Assembly: GCF_023078275.1 (NCBI RefSeq)
Contig: NC_062993.1
Location: 11,283,252-11,347,251, forward strand
DNA from: Leguminivora glycinivorella
Lineage: Eukaryota; Arthropoda; Insecta; Lepidoptera; Tortricidae
Length of the DNA: 64,000 nucleotides
Reading direction: 5' to 3'
The translations under genes and the position numbers were made by a program. Shown here piece by piece: positions 10,032 through 21,189 of the stretch (position 1 is its first letter; every line of letters starts with the position of its first letter). The notes beneath the pieces were generated by a model. It worked only from the letters and a program-made list of their open reading frames with translations, ran no database searches and was not told the origin of the DNA.

Positions 10032-11954
10032 ATACCTAAAATGAAGTTTTTGTTAATTTACCCAAATTATTATGAAATTCGCAAACGAAATAAAGTTTCA
10101 ATTTGATCATACTTGAGGAAAAAGGAATACAAAGGAAAATAATTCCAGTATTACTAAATGAATTCACGAATTTTTGAATGAAATTGTCCCAAAAAGTTAA
10201 TTGATTTCTTCTAATATCCGAAAAAAACACAAAATCCGACTGATTCTTGTAAAAAACCACTAATGCTTGGACGCCAAAAACGTACAAGAGATTGAATGGA
10301 GATAAATAAACTACATAACCAAATTATCATACAATTTAATTAATTAAAAAATTAATGACCATTAAAGTCTCTACAATCTCATAAAGTTACGATCCAGAGA
10401 GGACTCTTAATGTAAAGCTATAAGGTTAAAAAAAAATCTCTACCTACATTTTAAATATACGTGAAATAATATTCTGAACACTCTCCATTTCTATTAAGAA
10501 GTGGCGAAATGTAGACGCAGATGTAGTTTTAGAAGAAAGACTGCTTTGGCTGAATTCCCGCTGGCGTTTTCAACGCTCGGTTTATTGTTTATTTTTTTAT
10601 TGTAAAAATCATAGAAATGACTGATGGTATGTTCTACTTTTAATAGTTACTTATTGTGAGGAAAAATTTATATTAATTTCATGTGAGTCATGATGGGCAC
10701 TACTTAACTACTGTTGTATTTGTATTTTATACGTAGTACTGTTTTATTTTTATATCCGAATTGAAATCTACATTTGGCGCATTTTTGAAGAGGAGCCTTC
10801 ATTTTTTTCATTTCACTGCAATCATAAATTAATAGATCGATCCCAGCAGTTGCTGCTAAGTTATGAAGGTAGTCAAATCTTCAGACCTATGGACAACTGC
10901 TAGTCTTAAAGACAGTAGTGAAATTATAAATTAACAATGGTTATCAACGATTTTATAACAATGAACGTAGGCCTTATATTGATTTTATGAGAAGCAGCGC
11001 ATTGGTTGATATTTATAGAACAAGTTATATATATTAGGTTAGGGCTGCATGCCAACTGCAAGTTAGCGTGCAGTTTACATACAAATAACAATTTTAATTG
11101 ATTGGCTTGCAGTCTATCTGTGTCATCATTGACCCTCACAAATTACTTACGTAGCTGACTACAAATAAATTATTAAGAAAAAAAAAACAGATTGCTTAGT
11201 CTTGAAATTAATAGGTATCTAAACAAATGACAAACAATGGCAAAACCAAAGTCGTTTTGTAATGAGAAATTGTATTACATATTTCAGGTTAACTGGAATA
11301 AGTAAGCTTCCAGCGGTGCCATTAATCTTCTCAGCATTTCAAGAACAACTGTTGAATCTACACAAGGGACTATAACATTAGGTTCCTTCGATTATCTATT
11401 TATATGTCTCATCTATTTATATGTTATCTAGGGGTCTGCAAACAGCTGCATTTATTATTACATGAAAAAATGTACTCGGTGCTCTTGAACATTGCTAGAG
11501 ACTTTAACAGCATATTTCTGGTCCCATTTTGAGACTAAAATGGCATATATACTATTCTGGACTTTGCATAGTTTCAAAGTTATTACCAATTGAAAAAAAA
11601 AATATTTTTTCCTATTGTTACTCAGTACAAAAGGGTTTTTTACCGACGTTGATGCCACTATGGATAATAGTCTGTCATAAATGATGTAACTTTTTTATTG
11701 AGATGTTAAAACCTTTCAAAAATGAGATTTTCAGACAGAAAAGTGCCAGTTTTATGAATAACATTTACTTTTTAGTAAAAATACATTGAAAAAATAGTAA
11801 AAAAAGAAAGATGTCTTCACCTGTATTAAAAAAAAAAAAATCTTTTGGCCTCAGAAATGCGTTCACGAGCACCGTGTATAATACAATACATAACACTTAG
11901 AAAACGTGTCGAAGCCATAACTGCCCATTTCACAACTGACCTTTTATGAATTCC
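10032..11954. other. Gene-free stretch
   Basis: AT-rich, with several 60-90 codon ORFs that show no domain or codon signal. No repeat family recognised. Confidence 0.45.
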
Positions 11955-14131
11955 ATAGATATCATGATTCAGTGTTCCACCTAGAGACCATCAACTCTAA
12001 TCATATTATTAAAATAGTAAAAGGTTTAAAATCAAATGCTGAGGGTTTTGATGGCATAAATTTAAATATGATCATTTTAACTTTCCCCTACACAATTGAC
12101 ATCATAACTAGTTTAATAAATACCTCAATCCTTACATCCACCGTCCCAGATATCTGGAAGTTAGCTGTAGTAAATCCTTTACCTAAAGTACCAAATCCAT
12201 CCACTCTCAAAGACCTTAGACCTAATAAGCATACTGCCCTGTCTGTCTAAAATTATGGAAAAAGTTGTTAGCTCACAACAGTTAGCCACCTTTCTGGAAA
12301 CTAATAATATCTTGCCAGATTTTCAATCAGGATTTAGGAAGGGACGAAGCACGATGACCGCATTGCTTGATGTCACTGACAATATTTTAGACGCCCAAGA
12401 TAAAGTAATGTGCACTCTCTTAGTGCTTCTTGATTTCTCGAGGGCTTTTGATTCACTAAATATAAATCTGCTGTTGTCAAAATTGTCTTACTACGGGTTT
12501 GATCACAAAACTATTATGTGGTTTGCGAGTTATCTGTGTAATCGCTCGCAAATTGTAAAGGTACGTCTCAATGATGGCTCCTCAAGTCTATCAGAAAAAG
12601 CTGAGTTAACTCGAGGAGTACCTCAAGGCTCTGTTATTGGACCACTCTTGTTTATATTATATTCAGCAGATGTTACATCTCGCATCATGCACTGCAAATA
12701 CCACATTTATGCAGATGACATACAAGTATACATTTCATGTAAGCCATCAGATATCAATAGTGCCATACAGAAATTAAATCAGGACCTTACCAGAATATCA
12801 ACATGGGCCACAGAAAACTGCTTGGTACTTAACCCCAGCAAAACTAAGTACATTGTGTTTGGGAGTAAGCATCAACTGTCTAATGTTGATATTTCGGAGA
12901 ATGTCATGCTGATGAATGTACCAGTTGATAGAGTGTATGAAGCGCGCAACCTAGGTCTCCTTATGGACTGTGGATTACGATACGAGAAACACATTGCAGA
13001 GACTATTAGAAATTGCTTCTACAGACTTAAGGTGTTGTACAAAATTCGTCCATACTCATGTCAAAGCCTGCGCATTCAATTGGTTGAGTCGCTTATACTG
13101 TCAAAATTCAATTACGTGGATGTCGTGTTTGGGCCAAGGCTTCTTGCTAAAACTAAAAGACTCATTCAACGTGTTCAAAATGCATGTGCTCGCTTCTGCT
13201 TCAACATTCCTTTGAGAGCTCATGTAACCCCGTATCTGAATAGTCATAACATTCTTAAAATGCAACACCGGCGTAAACTTCATTTGGCGTGTTTGCTCTT
13301 TGGTGTGCTGAACTTCAAAACCCCTGGATATCTTTTCGATAAACTATCTTGCGTAAAACTCCGTGAACGCCGTGAGTGCACAAGCCATTTGTTGACGCCG
13401 CGTCATGCGACTGCCGCTTTCCGAGGTAGCTTCCGGTTTTCTGCCTCTCGTTGCTGGAATATAATCCCACCCCCTTTGAGGAACCTGCAAAGTATTCACA
13501 GTTTCAAATTAAAGCTTAAACAGTATTTGTTCGATCACCAACTTAACCAAGAAACCTGCGCACTTGACACGAGTTGCCTGTAGTTAATACTCTCTATACT
13601 TACCACAATGTTTATGTTCCATCGGCCTGGGAATGGAATCGACAACTTGCAAACCTTATTAAGATAGTTGTTCAATTAGTTTATATTTGGTACAGTTTTG
13701 TAATCCATCCTCATTATCACGTCACGTTGTTAAATCTGTTGTCTTGTGTCAATTGTCATCTTTAGTTCATGTAACGTCCGTTGGCGCTAGTACACGAGCG
13801 TTTAATGTCACGCCACGCTATATCCGACCGGACTGATTCAGGTTCGGTCGCTATCAAAACATAAAGTCCGTCTAGCCATGTTTTTATTCTTGTCATGTTT
13901 TTTATTTTTAAATTATGCTTTTTTTGTTCCTTTTGTTTCTTCTTTTGTATGTTATGTTACCTTCCGTGATTTTTCTCACTTAATGGTCTCACCGGAAGAC
14001 CAGCGCTGGAAGTCGCCAGCAATATGCTGAGGTGAAGCCATTTCGTGGCACTTTATTACTATTTTATGTCAGTGTAAAATTGTTTATTATCTGTGTGCTT
14101 TCGAATAAAAATATTCTATTCTATTCTATAA
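11955..14131 (+). mobile_element. 5'-truncated CR1/Jockey-group LINE with 3' UTR and (TTCTA)n tail
   Basis: It contains the reverse transcriptase and downstream ORF2 region, about 550 bp of 3' UTR, and a tail of ATTCTATTCTATTCTAT at about 14112-14128. The same tail pentamer ends the reversed LINE fragment at 26568. The endonuclease and ORF1 are missing, so this is a dead-on-arrival copy. Confidence 0.8.
11966..13583 (+). pseudogene. LINE ORF2 reverse transcriptase, one frameshift
   Basis: The reading frame opens at the left truncation and codes the RT N-terminal motif LKSNAEGFDGINLNMI, then PDIWKLAVVNPLPK. At about 12222-12226 (cctaataagc) one extra base shifts the frame. The 442-codon frame at 12255-13583 continues with FQSGFRKGRSTMTALLDV (RT motif), LLDFSRAFDSLN (first catalytic Asp), ELTRGVPQGSVIGPLLFILY, and the catalytic YADD box near 12710. 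A C-terminal RT-connector region follows, ending at the stop at 13581-13583. Apart from the shift the frame is clean over more than 500 codons, so the copy is fairly young. The long YYGF...WFASYLCNR segment resembles CR1/Daphne-type RTs; the exact clade is uncertain. Confidence 0.85.
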
Positions 14132-15048
14132 TTACACTTTTTTTCTCATTTTCTCTGTTTTAAGTGCCGACAGGTTCAAATTAAGACACGAATGCGTGTA
14201 AGTAGGTACATCTTATTATTTTAATATATACCTGTGAGTTCCTATAATTGGCTTTTTGTTTTTATGATAATCATACGCTAATGTTTTATTCAATAACATA
14301 ATCAATTTTATAAGTATACGTACATCCCTTGAATATGCTAAGAACGATCCGCGTTTATTGCCACCGTCCGCGCTGTTCTGCGCTGCGCCCGGTGTCTTTG
14401 ACCTTTATGCCTCGGTCACACTTGTGGCACGGATCTAACTATTACGTAAGTGTGCACCCAGCTTTACTGTTAGATAAGTTTGCATATCCGTGAACAATGT
14501 TCGGTGATATAATATAGCGGAAGTTTAGGTTTTATGGTCATTTATGTCGTTGGATTGAATTACTTATTATGATTTTCTTATGGTAATGAAATATTAGTTT
14601 TAGATTTATGGCTTTCTTTTTTATATATTTTGACAGCTAATTATTACAGCTAATATTACAATCGTAATATTAGCTGTAAACTGTTTTCAATTCTTTCTGC
14701 TTGTAAAATAAGTTGTAAACTGTTCTAATATAAAATTTTTGGCAGACGAGACACTGTTGACACCTAGTATTGATTAGTGGTACCTATACTGATAATTTAC
14801 GCTATTTGACGCGTGATTATAACTATGGTAAATGTTAACAAATATAATTGTTTATTTTGTCACAGCTCTTTTGCACTTGGGTTCCACTTTGGCAACTAAT
14901 CTTAGGACTGGCATAGTTTTACGAAAGTAATTGCCACTTGACCGTCCAAATCATAGAATATACAGAGGTTTAGAAATCAGATTTATCTAAAAAGGAAACT
15001 CCCACGATCTATTTATAAACCGAAAAATGACTGAAAAATATCAAACGC
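14132..15048. other. Gene-free stretch
   Basis: Nothing recognised except a perfect 14-bp hairpin at 14646-14677. Confidence 0.45.
14646..14677. repeat. Perfect hairpin, 14-bp stem, AATC loop
   Basis: ACAGCTAATATTAC, AATC, then the exact inverse. It is AT-rich with no flanking duplication seen, and may be the centre of a small foldback. Confidence 0.6.
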
Positions 15049-15228
15049 CCGGCAACCTTCAAATCAAGGGTGAACAGGCATCTTCTGGGCGAGCTCACTC
15101 CATCGTAGGCCACGTATTTGCCTTAGGCTAGTCTGTGGTCTTGACCACAGACTAGCCTAAGCCTAAGCCTAAGCCTATTGTGAATGGGCTTACCCTTGGG
15201 TAAGCCCATTCACAATTAAAAAAAAAAC
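15049..15228 (+). mobile_element. LINE 3' end carrying two foldback duplications
   Basis: Same LINE 3' end as at 9893 and 31563, with an A tail at about 15219-15228. The segment between ggctagtctgtggtc and gtaagcccattcacaat is replaced by two consecutive perfect palindromes (15123-15160 and 15177-15216). Confidence 0.7.
15123..15216. repeat. Two adjacent perfect palindromes
   Basis: 15123-15160 has an 18-bp arm around a central TT. 15177-15216 has a 19-bp arm around TT. Between them is gcctaa repeated. Both arms come from the same LINE 3' end, so this is a local rearrangement and not an independent element. Confidence 0.8.
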
Positions 15229-15292
15229 CAAATTTCGTACATAATCTTCTTAAGGATTTATCGAGGAATTGAACCCGCAATCTTCTTCTTTA

Positions 15293-15555
15293 TACATACA
15301 TACATACATACATACAATCACGCCTGTGTCCCATAAAGGGGTAGGCAGAACACATGAAATTACTAAAGCTTCAGTGCCACTTTTGGCAAATAATTAAGGG
15401 GTTGAAAGAAAACGAAACTGTGACATTGCAGTGACAGGTTGCCAGCCTCTCGTCTACGACACAATTTAACCCATATCCCACAGTCGCCTTCTACGACACC
15501 CACGGGAAGAAAGGGGGTGGTGAAATTCTTAACCCGTCACCACACAGGCATGCTT
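15293..15555 (+). repeat. rep-D copy (cacgcctgtgtcccat family)
   Basis: After a (CATA)n run, it contains cacgcctgtgtcccataaag, aggcag..cacatgaa, gtgacattgcagtgacaggt, cccatatcccacag and cgacacccacgggaagaa, in this order. Full or partial copies lie near 20880, 22613, 44205, 44933 (reverse), 46798 (reverse), 55033 and 57110 (reverse). Length is about 240 bp. No tRNA-like head was found. Confidence 0.7.
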
Positions 15556-15769
15556 CTTCTTTATAATAGTTATTATTAATCTTTACTTTGTTTTACTACA
15601 CTAATTAATAAAACTTTAACTACATACAGATGTAGTGCGGAAAGGTTTTCCTTCGTGTTTTTCCGGAAACGTTCGTATTTGTCACGCTAGTTCAGAGATT
15701 ATCAGTACGTCTTGTACGAAGACTGACTTAAATAACATGATACGTTTCCGTAAAAATAAAAATAAAAAA

Positions 15770-16157
15770 TAAAATAAATAATTAAATATTGGGGGACACC
15801 TTACACAGATCAACTTAGCCCCAAACTAAGCATAGCTTGTACTATGGGTGCTAAGCGACGATATACATACTTAACACTTTCGCTACCAAGAACCCGACTG
15901 TCGGGCACACCGCTCGTAGAAGCGTAGCCGATTACATGGGTTTCCCCGTATGTAGCGAAAATGTCGTAGCGCCGCGTAGAGCCCGGTTTCGAAAGTGTTA
16001 AATAGATAAATACATACTTATATACATAGAAAACATGCATGACTCAGGAATAAATATCTGTGCTCATCACACAAATAAATGCCCTTACCGGGATTCGAAC
16101 CCAGGACCGCGGCGCAGCAGGCAGGGTCACTACCGACTGAGCCAGACCGGTCGTCAA
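15770..16157 (-). mobile_element. SINE-A, interrupted by a TTAA MITE
   Basis: Complete SINE-A with its tRNA head at the right (16085-16157, reverse strand). The body is split at a TTAA by the 123-bp MITE at 15875-15997. Without it, the sequence matches the uninterrupted copy at 23171-23425. Confidence 0.8.
15875..15997. mobile_element. 123-bp piggyBac-like MITE, TTAA target site
   Basis: The ends CACTTTCG and CGAAAGTG are inverted repeats, flanked by TTAA at 15871-15874 and 15998-16001. Other SINE-A copies show the empty site with a single TTAA-like sequence. TTAA specificity is the hallmark of piggyBac-type transposases. Nothing is encoded. Confidence 0.8.
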
Positions 16158-16455
16158 ATACGAAGGAAAAGCTTTTTGCACTACATCTGTAGTTGTTGTC
16201 ACGCCATATTTTAGTTCACACTTATATTTTAGATGTTCTTTTCTATTGTATATGTCTTATGTATCCCAAACTAATTTTACAAGCAAAACAATAGTTGGAA
16301 AGTGTCTATAAATGTCGGTCTCATGCCTCGCCAGGGATTGAACTTGTGACCCGAGAGAGTGGAGGCGGTGAAAATCATGTGAATGGACTATTTGCTGCAG
16401 AAACTATGCGTTTACCGGATGCCTAAGGCCATAGTTTGTCATGGAAATGTCTTAG

Positions 16456-16536
16456 ACGACCTAGGTAGTGACCCTGCCTGCTAAGCCGGCGGTCCTGGAT
16501 TCAAATTTTGGTAAGGGTATTTATTTGTGTGATGAA
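16456..16536 (+). mobile_element. SINE-A 5' fragment (tRNA-like head)
   Basis: Plus-strand copy of the head and start of the body: gtagtgaccctgcctgctaa, then gtaagggtatttatttgtgt. The remainder is missing. Confidence 0.65.
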
Positions 16537-16582
16537 CTGAAATGTAACGAAATTGGAGAATCTGAATAACAATGAAATAATC

Positions 16583-16737
16583 TGTGTCGGACCGTTAAGT
16601 TTTTTGGCTAATTGTTACCAGTTTTGAATATCACGCCTTTTTTGCGCTATAATCAATAAGGCCGTATTTGGAAATTTTTGATGGGATCTAGCGTCTTTAA
16701 AAATAAAAATATCAAAAAACCAAAACGGTCCGACACA
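16583..16737. mobile_element. MITE with TGTGTCGGACCGTT ends
   Basis: The left end TGTGTCGGACCGTT and right end AACGGTCCGACACA are inverted. The next TTTTTTGG/CCAAAA also pairs imperfectly. 155 bp, no ORF. The superfamily could not be set because no clear target duplication is visible. Confidence 0.65.
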
Positions 16738-17078
16738 TAAAAATAATAATAATCTGTGTTGAAAAAATCATTGCTCGATCTTCCAACCTTCAAACTTCAA
16801 AAAGATATTTTTTTTGTGGCGCCATCTATGTATGGTGTAGTGTACGCGCGTTCTTAGGCGGTCGCATTTTAATGTATGGGATGGTATGATCTTCTTGTAT
16901 TTAGTCTATGATGATACCGAGTACGATAATTAAGTAAATGGCTAATTACTTAGCAGTGTGCCCTTTTGTTTCACTCTGATAATAATTCGACCTGTTTTCT
17001 TAGAAAAGATTTAATTGTGTTAATTATACTAAACTTTATACAAAACTTTTACATAGATACTTAATATCTAGAATAGAA

Positions 17079-17410
17079 GCGCTGGTAGCCTAGCGGTAAG
17101 TACGTGCGACTTTCGTTCCGGAGGTCGCGGATTCGAACCCCGGCTCGCACCAATGAGTTTTTCGGAATTTATGTGCGAAATGTCATTTGATATTTGCCAG
17201 TCGCTTTTCGGTGAAGGAAAACATCGTGAGGAAACCGGACTAATTGCAATAAGGTCTAGTTTACCCTTCGGGTTGGAAGGTCAGATGGCAGTCGCTTTCG
17301 TAAAAACTAGTGCCTACGCCAAATCTTGGGATTAGTTGTCAAAGCGGACCCCAGGCTCCCATGAGCCGTGGCGTATGCCGGGATAACGCAAGGAGGAGGA
17401 TGATGATGAG
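17079..17410 (+). mobile_element. SINE-B (tRNA-derived), full length
   Basis: The tRNA-like head gcgctggtagcctagcggta has a box A, and ggattcgaaccccgg is the box B. The unique body includes ttgatatttgccagtcgctt and the 3' end gataacgcaaggagg followed by a (GAT)n tail. A second full copy is at 37668. 3' fragments are at 22304 and around 36000. Confidence 0.85.
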
Positions 17411-17412
17411 AT

Positions 17413-17607
17413 AAATTTAATGTTTTTCCTACTCAGAATCACGAGCCTTTTCGATCCCAGTGCGTAAAAAAACTTATCATTTACAAACACTTTGTACAGC
17501 GATTACAAAATGCAAAATAATAAAAAAATTTGGACCATTTTTTCTCTCTTGTTTTTTGTCCTAGATCGAAAGAGCTCGTGATTTTGAGTAGGAAAAACAT
17601 AAAATTT
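17413..17607. mobile_element. MITE with ~45-bp inverted repeats
   Basis: AAATTTAATGTTTTTCCTAC at the left pairs with the inverse of gtaggaaaaacataaaattt at the right. The match continues through the cacgagccttttcgatc / gatcgaaagagctcgtg segments. A fragment of the same family is at 2203-2225. Confidence 0.75.
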
Positions 17608-17830
17608 ACCTATTTTCCTACGAAAATCAATTTTTTGTGATTGTTCTCTCAAAATTACCCAAATGTCATTTCCAGTAGTTCCCATTCTTCGTAAAGCTCA
17701 AACGAGATGAAACGCGAAGTGAAAGTGATCACACGGTCGCGCGGTGAAAAAATTCAAGTTCGGTGCTTGAGTGGCACCTGCAGTGTGAGACACACGGGTG
17801 GGTGGATTGTCGAGCAAGCTGGCGGACTTG

Positions 17831-18205
17831 TTGGTCAAAAAGGACAAACGGAATCCTTATAGGATCACTCGTGCGTCCGTCTGTCCGTCTGTCACAGCCA
17901 ATTTTCTACGAAACTACTGAACCGATTAACTTGCACAAATGTTAATCTGTGACCCAAAGACGGACATGTAATTTAAATTAAGAAAATTTAATTAAAGGGG
18001 CCTTTTTAAAAGTGGGTAAAAGGGGTAAAAGTGCAAATTCAAAATCAAAGTTTTTTGAACTTGAAATAGCTTTTTATAAGTATTTCAAAAATATTTTTTT
18101 TAATAATTTTTAGTCAAGTACTTTTCCTCAAAAAAGGAGGCCCTTAAGGCCTACTTGTGGTGTGCGGAACCCTTGCAACGCGAGTACAACTCGCACTTGG
18201 CCGGT
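17831..18205 (+). repeat. rep-E copy (RTE-type LINE 3' region, (GTCC)n stretch)
   Basis: Starts near ggaatccttataggatcac with the cgtccgtctgtccgtctgtc run and ends gcggaacccttgcaacgcga...cttggccggtg. Similar starts are at 56634-56815 and, in reverse, 32680-32760. I recall this as a widespread lepidopteran LINE 3' end. No ORF here. Confidence 0.55.
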
Positions 18206-18512
18206 GTTTTAGTTAAGACATATGAGACTTTGAATGACGTAACTCCGGCGAGGATAATAAGTTAGCGGATAAATGGATAAATAAGACTTCTAGCTAACTT
18301 TGTTACTTATCTATTTACTATTCAAGTTTTAGGGTTGTTGTTGATTTACTTGTGAAATTTCTGAATGATTTTTTTAGACTTGTAATTATTAGGCAGGTGA
18401 ATTTCAGTATTTACTTAATGAATACATCTTATTATTTAGACTACCTACACTGCTTAAAATAACCAAAATAAGAACACGTCGTTGAGACAAATTCGAACAA
18501 ATAACAGTGTGC

Positions 18513-18594
18513 GTAGCCGAATCCACAAACGCTCACGATCTTATCTCCTTCTTATCTTATCTCGTTTCGCGTCGCAAAATTGCCATTCGGCTAC
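18513..18594. mobile_element. Short MITE, GTAGCCGAAT ends
   Basis: GTAGCCGAAT at the left and ATTCGGCTAC at the right, with cacaaacgctcacgat and tcgtttcgcgtcgca inside, as in the longer copy at 35921-36075. Internally deleted. Confidence 0.7.
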
Positions 18595-18710
18595 GGGGCC
18601 TTATGTGCTTGTAACGCGGCGACTTATATTATAATTTATTTTTTCTGACATTTTGTTATAAGTTTCTAAGCCAAATTTCTAAAAATAAAGAAAAATGAGA
18701 CGTATAAACT

Positions 18711-18810
18711 GAAATAAATACCTACCATACACTAAAGAAAAAGCGATGTAGCCTACTGGTGGCGAAACCGGGAATCAAACCCGGGTCTCCGGCTAACGCG
18801 GCTGACGTGA
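18711..18810 (-). mobile_element. SINE-C copy
   Basis: Same family as 7535-7665. The tRNA-like head lies at the right on the reverse strand, and the tail is taccatacactaaagaaaaa. Confidence 0.65.
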
Positions 18811-19096
18811 TAAACCGGGGTGCCCTCTATTTCGCCTATCATTAATTACCGATAAACCGCTACACAACCTCGACCTCAGAAACAAATAAAAAAAATACTT
18901 AATAATATAATTTGCTTTATTCCCTACCATCGAAAAATGAGACGTGAGTTCAAGTTGAGACGTGTTATACAACAGGTGCCCACCTGAATACATGTATATT
19001 ATAGAAATGGCTTAAATCTCTTACAAATCAATGATTGACAAACGCTAGTAGAACACGGAAATAGACTTCGTAACGCGTGTAGCCGTAAGAAATGAC

Positions 19097-19414
19097 TTGG
19101 ATGGGACCATACCTAAACCCATTATTGTAAAGATGCAAGCCCGCTACAAGAAAGATGATTTCATGGCGTCACTGCGTAAATTAAGAATGATAAAGGCATC
19201 TGATTTAGGGTACCACACCAGCCAAAACCGAATCTATGTGAATGACCATCTCTCGAGTTACAATAAGTATCTACTCAAAGAAGCGAAACAAAGAGCCAAA
19301 CAGAAAAAATATCAATTCTGCTGGGTGCGCAACTGTACAGTCATGGTTCGTAGAGATGAAAAATCACCTGTTCTGTATATTAGTTCGGAAGAGGCGTTAA
19401 ACAAAATTTCGTAG
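19097..19414 (+). pseudogene. LINE ORF1 C-terminal domain (Baculo_FP-like)
   Basis: An uninterrupted 105-codon frame. The block from VNDHLSSYNKYLLKEAKQRA to the end YISSEEALNKIS has the pattern of the C-terminal domain found in many insect LINE ORF1 proteins and shared with the baculovirus FP family: a helix rich in Lys/Ala, CWVRN, a basic VRRDE and a final I-S-x-E-x-L. ORF1 proteins bind the element's RNA. The N-terminal coiled coil is absent, so this is a fragment. Confidence 0.7.
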
Positions 19415-19715
19415 GCGTTGCATCTTCTGCTTTAAAATTGGTTGTTAAAAAATGTCACTTTTGTATTTTACTTAAGTTGTATACATATGAATCATATGAT
19501 ATTATTATCTGCAGAAACAAATTATTTCTTTGCTATGGGTCTGGTTTTATATTAGCTCAGGAAATATCATTTCTTTATTTATTATCACAATACACTATTT
19601 CTTGCATATTAATACATTTCATACATAATAATGCAGCTTTGTTTGCGATTAAAGAGCTTTTTGTTCTAAGATCCAAATACATACGAAATATATTTATTAA
19701 TTTTATCGTAAAATA

Positions 19716-20115
19716 ATGCAAAGTAATATTAGTATTTATTACCAAAATGCACGGGGTTTAAGGTCAAAAACAATTGAATTTCTTCGCAACGTTCTAAGGT
19801 TTGACTACGATTTTGTTTGTATTACGGAAACCTGGCTCCTGCCAGAAATATTTAACTCTGAGCTTTTTGATTCCCGCTACTCGGTATACCGGACTGATCG
19901 TGATTATGACAGAGTAGGTATGACAAGGGGAGGCGGACGCTCATAGCCGTACATCGTAAATTCAAAGCAGAATTATGCGATATTCGCCCATTTGTTGATT
20001 TACCAGACGCTGACGTAACCTGGATTGATGTGCTTGTCTCTCAAGGACCCACTAGTAAAAGAATGAGATTATTTAATTGTTATTTTCCTCAGAGTAAGAA
20101 TCAGAAATCTTTCTT
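19716..20115 (+). pseudogene. LINE ORF2 endonuclease N-terminus, frameshifted
   Basis: Codes SIYYQNARGLRSK, then DFVCITETWL and RYSVYRTDRD, the first motifs of an APE-type LINE endonuclease (the Asn of QNARG and the Glu of TETWL are active-site residues). After RGGGR at about 19938 the frame meets a stop. A shifted frame continues IAVHRKFKAEL...WIDVLV...NCYFPQS to about 20115. The catalytic His/Asp end of the domain is missing. Confidence 0.75.
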
Positions 20116-20229
20116 CATATCCTGGACAGTAAATGTGTCTTGTCTTCACATTTGGCCTGATTAAACACAAACAATGATTGACAAACGCTAGTAGGAAATA
20201 GCAAATACTTTTTTATTACAAACTTTTAT

Positions 20230-20500
20230 TCAACTTGCCTTGTTCGTATGTTAGTGTGCGTCAAAATGTAGAAGCTGACTTTGACCCACTTCCCGGTTTC
20301 CGATTAGCTTAAATTTTGCACACATATGTAAATCACCTGACAATGCAATATTATGGTATCATGGAGCTGATCTGATGATGGAGCAGAAAGGTGGTCATAG
20401 GAACTCTGTTATGAAACGTCGTATCCCCATGGGGTAAGGGGTTTTTAGAAACGTCTCGGAGAGCAGTAGATCACTGTTGAAGAAAAGCTACAGTCGGCGA
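20230..20500 (+). repeat. Dispersed repeat (gacccacttcccggtttccg), single copy here
   Basis: I recognise cccggtttccgat..ttttgcacacatatgtaa...ggagctgatctgatgatgga as a common lepidopteran interspersed repeat, but there is no second copy in the window to test this. Confidence 0.35.
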
Positions 20501-20879
20501 TAAAGCTTGATCCAGAAATGAAATTTTTGCAAAAAACTTATTAGCGTTAAAGACGATGCATTTCTACAATATTATATTTTTCTTACATACCAGTTGCACA
20601 ATCTCCACAAATACGTCAAAAATGCTCGTCAAGCCGCTCGCCCAACAAGCTCGCTCGATTTCCCGCCCGTGTGTCCCCATAACAAGGTACTTGTGCCGAC
20701 AAGCTTTTCAAGTCCGCCGATGACCGGGAGAATTTCGTATTACATTCAAAATTTATGATATAACTCCTTTTAACATGTAGTCATACGTTTTTGAACGCTT
20801 GATGTACCGACTGGCTCAATATTGAAAAACAAAATGTTATATCGAAAGTTTATCGCGTGAAACTCGACAGAACTGAATA

Positions 20880-21080
20880 AACTCACGCCTGTATTCCCAA
20901 ATAGGGCAGGCAGAGCACATGAGCTGACATATAACACGTGAGAAGTAAATAAAACTAATGAAATGAAGCTGCTCACATGAGCACTAAAACATTTTAGTGA
21001 CACTCTTGGCAATTAAAGGGTTGAAAGAAAATGGTTCTGTTACCTTTAAAAGCTACCCATTCTGTGGTGGTGAAATTCTT
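20880..21080 (+). repeat. rep-D partial copy, rearranged
   Basis: cacgcctgtattcccaaat and gcagagcacatgagct are followed, after unrelated sequence, by gggttgaaagaaaa and ggtggtgaaattctta, the middle and end of rep-D. Confidence 0.5.
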
Positions 21081-21189
21081 ATTCGATGTAATTATGTATC
21101 TTTTATCTGTATAGGAGCGTGTAATAACTTTGAGGCACACATTACGATACTAGTGAGAAAAAACCAAGTTAAAAACGAGTGGCGATAAA

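Larger units (their letters stand above)
19052..20171 (+). mobile_element. LINE internal fragment: ORF1 end plus endonuclease start
   Basis: Holds the C-terminal part of ORF1 and the N-terminal part of the ORF2 endonuclease, but no RT and no 3' end. A 23-bp direct repeat (caatgattgacaaacgctag plus tag) flanks it at 19029-19051 and 20172-20194. It may belong to the same CR1/Daphne-like family as 11955-14131. Confidence 0.7.

Noticed and set aside
17079..17152. tRNA genes at SINE heads (17079, 37668, 7320, 16085, 23350, 25620, 54657, 18770)
   Set aside because: Box A and B are recognisable, but the arms do not fold into a proper cloverleaf and each is joined to the same SINE body.
17153..17335. 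60-codon ORF MSFSEFMCEMSFD...
   Set aside because: It lies in the SINE-B body; the same sequence at 37741 is broken.
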